A stretch of DNA of 64,000 nucleotides from Dromaius novaehollandiae (lineage: Eukaryota > Chordata > Aves > Casuariiformes > Dromaiidae), in contig NC_088102.1 of NCBI RefSeq assembly GCF_036370855.1, forward strand, positions 35,935,835 to 35,999,834, written 5' to 3'. Under the pieces are notes generated by a model. That model searched no databases. It saw only the letters and a list, made by a program, of their open reading frames with translations, and had not been told where the DNA came from. This document shows positions 13,701-25,995 of this stretch, piece by piece. Every line of letters begins with the position of its first letter. Position 1 is the stretch's first letter. Position numbers and translations under genes: made by a program.

Positions 13701-16700
13701 TCTAACTTCTTATGCTTGTTTTTTAAGGCTGCTCAGTATATTTGCCAGGGAACCAAAACCTCATAATTTACTGAAAGAAACAAGTTGTTTACACTACAGT
13801 AACTTGAATGCTTTAAGGTGCATGTTGTACTGGACAGCGTATGCACCTCGCTGGATGGATGAGCACTGGTATTTTACACAGTACCTGAGTTGCACAAAGA
13901 AAAGAATTTCATTTTGTCAAAATTTTTGTGCTGTTAGTCCAGGTGACCTGTGACTGGTGAGGGGCAAGACTACTGTGTTCTTCCTGAAACTCATCCAAAC
14001 CATTGGATAGAGTATCAGCTCCTGCTGGAAGATCTTGTCTTCATCTTGAGAAAAAGGTAAGGAACAAGGTTTGACAAGCAGTATAGGAACCAGAAACCAG
14101 AACAGTGTTGGCCATGCCACATTGAGCAAAATTTACAAAATCCTGTTTGACTTGGCAAAAGAGGCTAAGAGTCAGAGAGACAGGCTTACCAGTACCACTA
14201 CCCGTAAGGTCCAGAGCTGATCAGTCAGGGATGAGTTCAACAAAACCAAGGAGCCAGAGAGACTTGTTTATTTGCTCTGAAAGCATGTTTTCCTGGGAAA
14301 TCACCTGTCTGAATCACTACAATTTTTCACACATATTTCAAGAGAAATTTCTGTTTATATTGCCTTGTCCTAAGTCTGTAGTGCATCTCCCTGGTGCAAT
14401 ATATCTTATGTCAATATTTATTTTCAAAACTTGATTGATTCATGACATGAGATAATTTTGCTTTCCCCTTTTTGTTTAGAACAAAAATAGCAACAGTGTT
14501 TTCTGTCACCACCTATACCACTGTCTCAACCTGTGCTACAGAAAGAGTATGAAGATCTTGCTAGTCACCCTAGAATATAAAATATGCATATGCTTCCTTA
14601 CTGAGAGCTCAGCCTGCAGAATATCTATGTGCACTCTGTCACCCAGTAATGTGGCATATCAGGGTGATTCTGTTGTCTCCTTTTTGAACCATCACTGAAA
14701 AGAGATGAGGAAAGTATGTAGGTGCTAAGGGAAAGCAGCTGGTGCTGAGGTGATCTTGCCATTTTAACTTTGATTTTGAAAGTGAAGAAGTGTGCAGGGA
14801 ACCTGCACCGACATTCTTAAGTTCTGTGCTGACATATGCAGAGAGATAATGTGCTGTTACATCTAAGCCCCACAGATTTATCCAGGAAGTATATGTGCAG
14901 CTTCGCACCCCTTGAGAACATGCAAAGTGAAAGATTTGCAGAAAAAATTTCCAGTGATGTTGAAGTCTCTCAGGCAGTCAGGCATTTAAAATGCCTGCCA
15001 TTCGCTGTATGGTGCTGTCACACATGAAGCAATAGGTGAATCTAGGCAGCCTAAAAACCTAAGGAATACTTTTTAGTAAACAAGAGGAAAAATCATTTGG
15101 GGGGGAGGAGGAAAAGATATCTTTGCTAGCCTAGCTAACTAAAAAATTTAAGTATTGATAAATGAATTAAGAGTCCGCAATAGCCAAAACTGAAGCTCAG
15201 CAGAAGCAACCCACCAATTATCCTTGGGGCAATGCATGAGGAGTCAAGAGGTGCTTGAAAGACTTTCCCAGCTCATGCACATGAGGAATGGCACACCCAC
15301 AGTAGAATGTACCCAGGGTAGAACTTGTGTTGCACTGCATTACTTAATTTAATACTTAATTACTGCATTACTTAACTTAAAAAACAGGCAAACTTTCTTC
15401 TTGGTTAAATGTTTGCACAGTAAGAGTTCTCATGCTGTAATTTCTCTGAATTTTTGAATTTCTCAAAATTTTTCTGAAATGAAGACATTTCTGAGAGTAG
15501 TCTTTTATACTCTGGCAACACTGGGTGGCATTGTGCAATAGATAACATGAAAAAGTAATAGGATGTGTATCCAGATTTTTAAAAGTGTACCATCCTCTTC
15601 CCTTCTTGCCATCACAGTGCAAAGATAATGGGGAGCAACTCAGTGCTAGCTTGGATACACATACTTGTGCTGGAGTTATAGCTCCTGAGCACACAGACAG
15701 GCTTGATTTTTTTATGCTACCTCTCAAAGGAAGTGTTCATCTCTTTGTGTATAATTAGCTCAACTGTGAAGAAGTCCTGAGAAGAAAAGGGCTGGGTTAT
15801 CTTTTTGGCTTGTGGTTCCGCAGGGTGGGGGATAGTGAGGGAGAAGAGAACGTTTGCACTTAGTCATAAGTAGTGCTGGAGGCAACTAAAATCATTAATG
15901 TAGACTGCCTATATGTGGGATTCCATTACCAGCAGAGAAGGGGAGATTCAAAACCTGATAGTTGTTTCAGAGAAATGTTGCTGGGTGGAAATTCCATTCC
16001 CTCCTGAACGCTGGCCCTAGAGGCACATTTCCCATTAGGGAACAAGAAAGAGGAAGAAAAATAAATTCCTGTGCAGAGAGACAACACCCATATATCAAAT
16101 GACGCAACTACGTGCAGTTTTGAATGACATTCCTGATGACAGAAGTGAAATTTGTTTTCCTTTCACATATTCATTATATTAGAGTTTTTAGCAAGTAAAC
16201 TTTGGCATGAAATGCTACTTAAGATGCACATAAGCAAGGGCAGCATAAACATTTATTTATGTTTAAGGAAATCAATTGATTTAGTTTCTAGCTAACTTAA
16301 AAAATGAATTAAAGTTAGATGACTCACCTTTTACTGTCCCTGTTATCTTAGAGGTTTTACTTCACCTAATTTTAATGTTTGTTTCTTCTCCATTGTTGTA
16401 TAAAGCATAACATAATTGATAGGAACCGCCTGGCTAACCTGTGTCTGACAGAACTTGATATAATTTTCCGCATAGAACATTTAAAAAAACAAAGTAAATC
16501 TTTTTCATCCCATTCTTTCAGTGCCAGTTAGTTAAAACTAAAGACAAGCAGAGTTTTAAGTTGCAATCACTCTTTTAAAAGGATGTTATTTCTTAGGAAA
16601 AAGGCCTTTTAAATCTTTTTTAATTAATGAAGGAAGAAAGAATACCAATAAACAAGAGCTCTGATTCTGCAAACAGTAACATACATTAGTTGCTTTATTT

Positions 16701-17472
16701 GCATTGTTTGACTACATACAAAAATGATAATTACAGCAGTGTATGAAAAAAACCCTCCACCTCCAAGTATGCATGTAGTGATGTTGGTATGAAAATAGTT
16801 ACAGAAGAGGATCTAGTTTTAATGTAGTACTGTACAGATTTAACTGTTTTTATAAAGAATAATTGGAGCCCTACTGGAAATGGCTAATCTCAGGCAAAGT
16901 CTGTTTATAGACTAACCTAAGTGTTTGAAAGGCAGTGTCTTGTCCTCATAAGATCCTCAGGGAGGGGCTTTCCTTATTCTATACCTCCGTGAACTATAGA
17001 CTTCATTTAACACAAGGAAGCAGGATTATTCTTACTCTTAATATTAAGCACCCAATTGGGAAGGCTACATGAGTGCTCTGCAGTCAGTGACAGAAGGAAG
17101 GCACTTCTAAGGGGCTTAGAACACAATCTGTGTTAGTCAAATTGCTATCCAAATTTAGGTGGTCTGAATAGCCACCTGCAAATTTTCTACCTTTCCCCAC
17201 TAATATATATCATTTAAGAAGCCTACTCACCTATATAGAAACTTAATGTAGATACATATGAAGTGGACAGTACTGTTAAAACTCCTTCCTACAACACTAA
17301 AAAAGTATTGCTATATACTTCACAGGCATTAAATAATAAAAGCCACTGCCTTGTTATTGCTGTAGTGTATTTACTTGGAATTGAAACCTCGCCTGTACAT
17401 TCTCTTACTCCTCTCATTCTCTATATTTATGCTTAGATGGCTGAGAATATAAATGTATTACCTTCACATAAT

Positions 17473-17915
17473 TGCAGAATCACGGAAACACAGAATAGTG
17501 GGGGTTAGAAGGGACCTCTGGAGCTCATCTGGTCCAACCCCTCTGCTCAAGCAGCATCACCTAGAGCAGGTTGCCCAAGACCATGTTGAGTCAGGTTTTG
17601 AATATCTCCAGGGCTGGAGACTCCACAACCTCTCTGGGTTACCTGTCCCTGTGTTCAACCACCCTCACTGTGAAAAAGTGTTTTCTTATGCTCGAGTGGA
17701 ATTTCCTGTGTTTAAATTTGTGGCCATTGTCTCTCATCCTGTCATTGGGCACCACTGAGAAGAGTCTGGACCCATCCTCTTTACATTCTCCCATCAGATA
17801 CTTACAGACATTGAAAAGGTCCCCCGAGCCTTCTCTTCTCCAGGCTAAACAGTCCCTGCCCTCAGCCTCTTCTTGTATGAGAGATGCTGCAGTCCCTTAG
17901 TCATCTTTGTGGCCC
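17473..17915 (-). mobile_element. CR1 LINE 3' fragment
   Basis: The plus strand carries the reverse complement of an avian CR1 3' end: AGAATCACGGAAACACAGAAT, then GTTAGAAGGGACCTCTGGAG, CATCTGGTCCAACCCCTCTG, GGGCTGGAGACTCCACAACC, GGGCACCACTGAGAAGAGTC and ATTGAAAAGGTCCCCCGAGC. The element is therefore on the minus strand, truncated at its 5' end as is usual for CR1. Only the end of the reverse-transcriptase ORF and the 3' UTR remain, and the 3' octamer repeats are degraded. The plus-strand open frames over it (17,453-17,900) are shadows. CR1 is the dominant retrotransposon of birds, which supports the avian origin of the window. Confidence 0.93.
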
Positions 17916-18029
17916 TAAATTCCTTATTTCTCCTTTACTTTATTTCTCCTTCTAAAATCTGACATGAAATTAATGATTCAGTTTTCTATATAAATCCTTC
18001 TCCCCCACCCCAGCCCCAAACAAAGAAGT

Positions 18030-18440
18030 GGAATTTGGAAACATAGGATTAGAAATTACTTTCTGAGTCACTCAGTCTAGTTCCCTTCTATAGGCAACTG
18101 TGCAATGTCTTTCATAAAGTTACAAGGTACCATCCTAAAACCCGTGAGGTTATTTGCCTCATTACTCCTACTGTAAGGCTATTTTGGAACTTTAGTTTCT
18201 TGATAGTTGGAAATTTTCTTCTAATTTACAACCTAAATATATTCATAGCTACATATATCTACCAGTTTCTTGACTATCATTAGCCTTAATCTAAATAATC
18301 TCTTACTTTATCTCTTGAGATTTTCTCTGATGTGTTTCTAAACAATAATTGTATTTGTTCTTTTTTATAAATAAGCAAAGTTCTATTAGTTTCCTCTTGC
18401 AGTCCTCTTTGTTCCTCTAATCGTCCTAGGACCTCTTCAG
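18030..18440 (-). mobile_element. Decayed CR1-like LINE remnant
   Basis: The order of blocks follows reverse-complemented CR1 or a related LINE: AAACATAGGATTAGAAATTAC, TCAGTCTAGTTCCCTTC, AATTTACAACCTAAATATA and CTTGCAGTCCTCTTTGTTCC. They are separated by many substitutions and small gaps. It begins about 115 bp after the better-preserved CR1 copy, in the same orientation, so it may be an older insertion or an older part of a nested pair. Confidence 0.45.
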
Positions 18441-21400
18441 ATTGTCCTGTCAGCAAACTATAGAGTTGTCTAGGGTAACAAGATTCAAAGGACAGCAGTT
18501 CTGCCAGGGTCAGAAGAAGCTAGTGTTTTTTAATCTGGCTGAGAAAAAGCAAAAGATTTACACCAGTCTTGCTGCCATCCTTACTTCTGGAGGAGGGTGC
18601 ATTTCCACAAGAATGGTACACGTTACTTGTGTAATGCTTTGAACTCTTAGAAGGAAAGCTGCTATACAGAAAGTATAAGGGAATTTACTTGCTATAGTGA
18701 AACCTCCATGATAAGAAAATATTTGTAATAGGACTGAATGAAGATCCTAACTGATCTCTGCTTATTGTATGATATACGGATTTAAGTCGCTTGACAGAGA
18801 ACCTCATCTTAGAGTTATATTTTTCTGGGCCAATAAGGACTATATTAAAGTTCTGCTCCTGCCTGGTATAAATCAACTTATTTGACTTTACTAATATCAG
18901 GTATCTAATGTTGTTTCAAAAAGTTTTGTTATAATTTATATGAAATCATGGCTGTACAATATTAAAGTCCACTGTTATTTTGTGAAGTTTTTATGAATCT
19001 TGTCTACCTTAAAATGAAGTGCTAATATATGTGTGTGTTTACATACATATATATATTTAAAGAAAGACATTTAGGCTTTGTTTTACTTGTCTCTTCCACC
19101 TCTCAGACTATTACAGAGCTACAAGGATTTTAATGAAGTTGTGCTTAATTTAGAAGTTAATTAGGCCAATAATCGATAATAAAGAGAAAAAAATGAGAAA
19201 GAATGTGCGCAGTAATAGATGAGAGAAAAGTTTGTGCATCTACTCCCAAAAGCTTTGAAAGCCCTTCGGTGGATGAAGCCAGAGAATTTCAAAACTTAAA
19301 TCTACATCTGGCCTTTGTTTTCAAAAGTGAAAGTGGCTCTGGATATTTCAGTTTTCTGTACACATGATGTGCAAATCTAGATCTCCAGGGGTGCCTCTCA
19401 GTGAATACACCAATTATGCTTAGTGCTGACTACTGCTGTGCTTCGGGTCCTAAATATTTTCAGTTAAATGCCTAATTAGTCGAAATGGCATTTAAATTCA
19501 AAGAGCTTCTAAGAATCTGCATTATTAAGTACTATTCCATTCAACTTTATGAAACCTATTTAACTTAGGAGCCCAAATCTTAGTGCTAGAAACCAAACTC
19601 TAAGATCCTGACCTTGCTAACGTTTAGGTTGCCCTTAAGATCATTTTGAGCACCTGAAGCTGTGTAACCTTTTCAAATAAGATTGCATCTTATTTGTGTA
19701 CCTGTCCCTCAGCTTCTTGGTTGAAGGAGGCTTCTTGGTTTTCTGGCAGAGCTTTCTTATGAAGCAATCTTCTTTTCTTCTTCATAAGACTGTAGTTCAC
19801 AGGCACAGCAAGTGCAATACAGAAGGATAGAAAGTCAGGAACAGCAAGCTGTGGAGTTACTTCTGCTTGCCTTCCTGTGCTCGAGCCTTAACATGCAGAC
19901 GAGTTTCAAACACCCAGTGGGGAGGGGACCGGGCAGCTGGCAGAGCAACCAAACTGACTTCAGCGCAGTTTCTGGGGGTTAGAAGAGACCTTTAGTGCGG
20001 GTGGTGGGAAGGACTGGGCTTAAGGGTGTCTTGTCATGTTTGAGAGTGAGCATCACATAGGCATAGCAGCACTGAACATGATATTGCCTAGCTACTTTTA
20101 GAAAATCAGTACCTAGGGTACTGAAACAGTTTTCTGAAAATGTATTTTTAGGCCTTACAGTCTGAGCTGTTTTTATTAATTAGTCTTCCTCATCCTAAGT
20201 ATGAAAAAACATCAGTTTAATTTGGGCCTTAAATATTCTGAACATTTGACTTTGAAAAATGAATAAATAACAAGGAGTCATCATCACCAGTTAATAAATA
20301 AATATGAAGTAGCAATGAATATATTTTAATTAAAAATAAATAAATGTGATAATTACCAGAAGTTACCAGCTGCTCTCTTCACACTGTTCTTTTCAGTATC
20401 AGGCAGGTAAAAGACATTATCCTAGCACCACCTGTTTGAATCTTGGTAACTGACTTGGAGAGAGTGGGAAGTATTTTAATTTTTCAAATAAGCAGCAGGT
20501 GGAAAGTGACTTGGTAAAGATGACAGTTGACTGAAAAAGCAGCTGCCTACTCTGTACCCAAATACATGCTCTTTGGAGCAGTTGAAACTGAAAATGTTGA
20601 CATGAAAGGATGGAGCTTGCTTTGCTTCATGCTCTATCGTCACATACAGCAGTATTAACAGCAACCAGAATATCTTCTTCACAAAACATGCAAAAGGTTT
20701 ACAAGCTGTTCTACATCAGATATGCTTTAACTCAGTAACTGCTAAAAGTGAAGAACCTCTCAAATTGTAGCTTTTGTTCTGCAATTAGATTATGGTTTTT
20801 CAAACAGGAAATCAGCTTCAGGGGTGGTGGTTTTTCTGCAGCTAACATAACTAACGTAGGAATTGTTTGATCTTTGCAGGTTTTTAAACTGATATTTTTG
20901 TGTACAGTCAATGGAGACAGTTCAGTATCTCTAGCTACATGAAAATCTCTCATAAAGTTACAAGTAAATGGGTATAGAAATTAATGAAGCAAGAATTTCT
21001 TCACATTCTAATAATTAGTCTTTGTTCTTCATTTAGCCATCCTGAGAGTTTGCGTATTTATGAAAGATTGAAAACAAATGGAAGAACTAATATACTTATA
21101 CAATAATATGCAAATCACTTTGTTTCCTCTAAAATGTGGACAAGGGAAGTGGTACTTGTTTGAGGATTACAGGGTTCAGGCCATTTAAAGAAGTATCTGA
21201 CTGGCATAGGGAAAACTGTTTAATCTAAAAAGGGGAAGAGTAGTCCTGCAGCTGTGACACTGGAACTCGTGGACTCCGTTCTTCTGTTCCTGGCACTGGA
21301 AAAATTTCCTCTGATAGTATGTGCAGTTCACAGTCTACTTGAAGTTTCTCATTTTTGCTCTTCCTTTCCGCCCAAATTAGTTGCAAATACCACAGTCTTG

Positions 21401-22402
21401 AAGTGCAGCATTTATTTATCTTGAGGTATTCCTTTATCTTTTGTTTTTGAAGGAATAAGGGATTGTAAACATTTACTTTATAGAATTCAGTACTCATAAG
21501 AGATTGTGGCAATTTAAGAGTAAATTAAAATTGGATGAAGCGTGGGAAGCTAGAATGACATGTAGTGTTTTCACCTTGACAACCTTTCACTGGAGGTGGC
21601 ACAGTAAAAAATCTCAACATATCTTGACACCAGTGTGAATGTCTTCAAGTGGAAGGCAGGTAATTTTTCTCAGATGCAGTAAGAATCTAAAATGAAGAAC
21701 AGTCATGAGACACAAAAACAGAAGAACCTTAGCCTTTTGTAGAAGAGTGCTAACTTATATGTATTTTTAGGAGCAAAAATAAGTAGCTAAAAATAGAATA
21801 AATTTAAATATATAAATAACAGGTTAGAACTAGTTTGCTAGAATAAAGCCGTGGAAAAGAAACTAATATGTTGATTCCAAAAATGGAGGTGTTTGGACAT
21901 GTGGAAAAAACAGCACCAAATTCCAGGGATCACAAGCGATAGAGGAAATTTAAGCATACAGTAATAGGCTCTTATCTGCCTCTGTTAGCTGTGTCAAGTC
22001 TTCTCTACTTTCTTCTGAGTGGCTGCCTTCTCTTAGACTATCATTCTGAATGTATTTAGTCCCTTTCAAATATCTTTCAAGTTTTCTTCTAAAATAATTG
22101 AAAATAATAGATGAGGAGACACTTAGTTCCAATCCTGCAAAATAAACAGTTCTACTGCCTGGAATTTTAAGTTGATCATTTTAATAAGATTGCTGACAGC
22201 ATTAACAATAAATATGGTCAGTTCTCGGTTATTTAAGGTGATGAGGAATGAGATAAAGCAATTAAAACATACATAATATAATACTTAGTAATAAAGCTAG
22301 AAGAATATACAGTGAGAATGTAATGAAGAAAAGATTAATCACTGGACACTTAACTGTAAAATGCAGATATTCCCAAAGCCTGTAAGTTCACACAATGAAT
22401 AT

Positions 22403-22439
22403 CACATGTATGTATATCATACCACATGTATGTATATCA
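22403..22439. repeat. 20-bp period short tandem duplication
   Basis: CACATGTATGTATATCA is present at 22,403-22,419 and 22,423-22,439 with a 3-base spacer. Confidence 0.9.
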
Positions 22440-23239
22440 GCTAGGGTCTGGAAGCTGTATAGCCATGGTAGTGTGGTACTGCTTTCTAGTGACCTTGTGC
22501 CTAGGCTGGGTCACATAGGGCCACACCAGCCATACCCACACCACACTCCAGAGCTCCAGTTCCACATGAAAGGCTGACTTGCGCTTCTCTGCACTCACAA
22601 CATCTTGAGTGTGCAAAATGGGTAAGATCCACCTACAGATTATAGGAAGGTGTCTGTATATATGTATATGTATGAGATTTCAGAATTGTGGCTTTGTAGG
22701 TAACAGAGCTGTTCGTAACTACAGTCACGTATAACCCCTATCACAGTGCCATTTGTAAAAGTGACGGTAATGAAAATGAGAAGTAATAACTGTCATCTTT
22801 TTACTGCCACCTACGAAAGCGCTATGTGTTTTTACTATTATGCAGTAGGTAACAGAGTTTCTGTGCCATACCAGTGTTTTTTCCTAAAAGTTTGTCAGTA
22901 GACTATTCAGATCCAAACAGGGATGATAAACAGTTATACTGTGATCTCTTAAACCAGTTGCATTGTCTAAATGGAGGGTCTGTGTGGTTTTTGTCCCCAT
23001 CATATTCATTAATCAATCCTGATTTGTGAAAATATACTTGATGTTGAATTGTTTGAGCAAGCCTATGTGAAGTATGCTCCCTTTACTTATTTGCTCTTCA
23101 GTATGAGCTGGACTCAAGAGCTTTTAGACATCTTCGTACTTATTACAAAGGAAATAGGATCAGGCGCTATAGGAGAAACATAAGTCTAAGTCACACAGTG
23201 CCACCATTTCTATCCAGTTAGAATTACTGATACTTTATA

Positions 23240-23475
23240 AAGGAGAGGTTGCATAGGTTAGTGAGTAGGTAGTGGGGTTGAATTTCAGGAGACCTGAATT
23301 CTATTCTTATCTTAGCCACTGACCTTCTTAGAGAAGCCATCTCACCTATTTGTGTCTCTTTTCCCTTATAAAACACACTGTCTTGTCTATTTGGATTTCA
23401 AGTTTTTCCTAATAGGTCCTGTCTTGTACTGGATTTGTGTAGCATCTAGCATAAGGAGGCTCAGATGCTAGCTAA
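23240..23475 (+). mobile_element. MIR-like SINE, forward, near full length
   Basis: This is the best MIR-like copy here. AGTGGGGTTGAATTTCAGG and GAGACCTGAATTCTATTC (head) are followed by GCCACTGACCTTCTTAGAG (core), CTCACCTATTTGTGTCTC, and a tail with CTGTCTTGTACTGGATTTG and GTAGCATCTAGCATAAGGAGGC. The tail recalls the amniote MIR subfamilies with 'tacagcgcctagcacaatggg'. The order and spacing of blocks are the evidence; no alignment was run. Confidence 0.6.
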
Positions 23476-23644
23476 GGCCAGCACACATATCTGTAATATA
23501 AACGTTTAAAAGGAAAGAGAAGAATGAAAATGAAGAATAAGTAACAAAAATGACAACAGTGAATATTCTTGTCCATATACAATTATCTTTTCTCTAGGAA
23601 GAAAAAAATTGTGAATTTGTATAAAAAAAATAGATTAAAGCAAC

Positions 23645-23745
23645 TCTAAAGATCACACAGCTCAGGATCACAAAGCAGGAAAACAATAGAGTTAGAGAGA
23701 GGCCTGGGTTCCTATCCGCTATCCACTGGAGTGCCATAACAACCC
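23645..23745 (-). mobile_element. MIR-like SINE fragment, reverse orientation
   Basis: AAAGATCACACAGCTCAGGA, AGAGAGAGGCCTGGGTTCC and CCACTGGAGTGCCATAA follow the reverse complement of the MIR core and head. It is only about 170 bp from a forward MIR-like copy. Confidence 0.5.
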
Positions 23746-25939
23746 CACGACAAACAAATATGCAACAAATCAGTATGGGATGACTAGAGCGACAACTGAG
23801 GAAGAAAAGCCTGTGTGTGCTCTTCAACATAGGTTTGCTTAAAACCACGGAACATCAGGTGCCAAATGTTCCTAGGTTGAAGGGCAATCTTTGACTACAG
23901 ACGTGCGCAACAGAGCCCTCCAGTGACATGTACCTCACTATGCACTGTGTGGACCTAAACTACAATGGCAACATCATGAATATTATCTACAGATTTTATT
24001 TCCTCAAATCTATTCATTGTTCATATGTTAGAACAGCTTATTTCTGCCTCACTGCATACAAGAAAACCCCGTTTCATGGGAAAAAACAAAGAATGGAATT
24101 AAAAAGGGAACCTGTGAATTCTGTTTTTCTGCTCTATTCCAATGGAAAAAATGTGGATTTGCAGATGAAGTTTAGTTACAGTTTGTTCTTGTCCAACCCT
24201 AACTCTGACCCTATATGTAGCAAAACCAAGTTGAGATGTACATTATTTTAACAACATGAGCCTCAAGCCTGTACTGAGAGGCTGCTGCCTTCACCTGCGT
24301 AAATGCCATTCCAAAATGATGTAGTGATCATTGTATCTAATGATACATTACATTTGTAAATTATTTAAAATATAAGTCTATTGTGAAAGTAGTTTGAGAC
24401 AACAACTCTGTAATGAAGCAAAATACTTCTATTATATTCAAATCTTTTAGCACCCTTCAAACTGATTCTAAAAACCAAAGGACACTAATTGTGTAGGCAT
24501 AGCTTTAAGCTTAAAAACCTTTTTATGCAAGAAATTAAGTCTTCATCAAGAAAATAACTGTTGAAATCTTAATATCTTTCATTGACAACCACATTTGAAG
24601 AGCAATTTTATAGCATAATGATCCTCGTTGCATAATTTGGACAGGCTTTTGTTCTCATTTTAGTTTTCCATACACAGCTTGCTTTACCATCTCTCCTTCC
24701 CACGCTGATTGAAAAGGAGAAATCCAAAGTCAAGGGAGCTTACAGCAAGATTTGGATCTGGAGTTAAACTACTAAAGATTTCAGAAGAGCTCCTAGTTCA
24801 GATATGCTATGACACATCTGAGCAAGGCCTTGGGTGACTCATGTAAGACTTGGCCAAGTGCATTCCACCAGAAATCCCACTTCAGGAACAAATACAAAAC
24901 AGCAACCTTAAAACACCCCACTCAGCTTTCATCCAAAACTAGAAGCACCTAAACTTCTCACTCTTCAAATTTTACATTCTCAAGGTATCTAGAATATATG
25001 CCTGCCCAGATGTGCCAGCTTGGAAGAAGAGGCAATTTATATGTAAAGGTAAACATAAAAATGCCTCCTAATTTTCGCTTTACTAATAAAAATGTCCAGT
25101 GTTCCCTTTTATGCCTTAAGCATTCCTATTTTAGCTTTTGGTATTTCCTTTAAAGTTGCCATTTAAAATGACACAGATGTGCCTTTGGATATATCATTTT
25201 GGTTTGTATCTGGAAGTGCTCTCAAAACTAAGTAGCATTAGGCTCCATAAATTCTTTTTTGGCTGAGAAGTCTGCCAAGACATAAAGAGCTCAGTCCTTC
25301 TAGGTTATCAGAAAAGAGTGGAAACTAGCCTAACAACAGTGAATACTACCTTTATCGGGGGAAAATACCAGGTACAAAAGGGCTACTCGATCTTGAGGAC
25401 AGTTACAACAAAAACAAATGACTGGAAGCCAAAGCTAGGCCACTTAGTGTGAACTGAGGTGTCCATCTTTGACAGTGAAAGTGATTAACTTTTGAGAGTA
25501 ACGGATTCTTGATGTCTTTAAATCAAGACTTGATTTTTTTGGGGAAACTGTACTTTAGCTAAACACTAGTTTTGCTTTTATTAACCACAAGTTATACCCT
25601 CAGTACATAAATGACAGGATTATGATATACAAGACATCAGACTATGGACAATCTAATTTCTGTGTTTAAATTCCATGAATCTATGAAAACTAATGTGTTG
25701 CCAAACATAAATCAAAAAAAGGCATTTTGCTTCTCTCTCACTGCTTTCACAACATGGTACAATTTGTTAAGTCAGCAATAAAAAACTAAAATCTTGTCCT
25801 TTGTGACAAGTTCTGCAGCACTAGATATGATCCTCAGTGTCCTATCTAACTTCTGCCATGGGATCTGCCCAGGTCAATGCTTTTGTGCTATCTAGTGCTA
25901 TCCAAAACTTCAGCAGGTGAGCTAGGTCCTATATATAGT

Positions 25940-25995
25940 TTGTGAAGCACTTCAAGATCTTAAGTGTTCTATAAACATGGAATAATATCAGAAGA
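25940..25995 (+). mobile_element. CORE-SINE/MIR-type tail
   Basis: GTTTGTGAAGCACTTCAAGA, then CTTAAGTGTTCTATAAACAT and GGAATAAT, matches the 'gtgaagtgctttgagatc...gcgctatataaatg' tail of MIR-type SINEs. Upstream parts are too diverged to delimit. Confidence 0.5.

Noticed and set aside
17453-17900. Two plus-strand open frames of 101 and 109 codons
   Set aside because: They are antisense shadows of a CR1 LINE 3' end.
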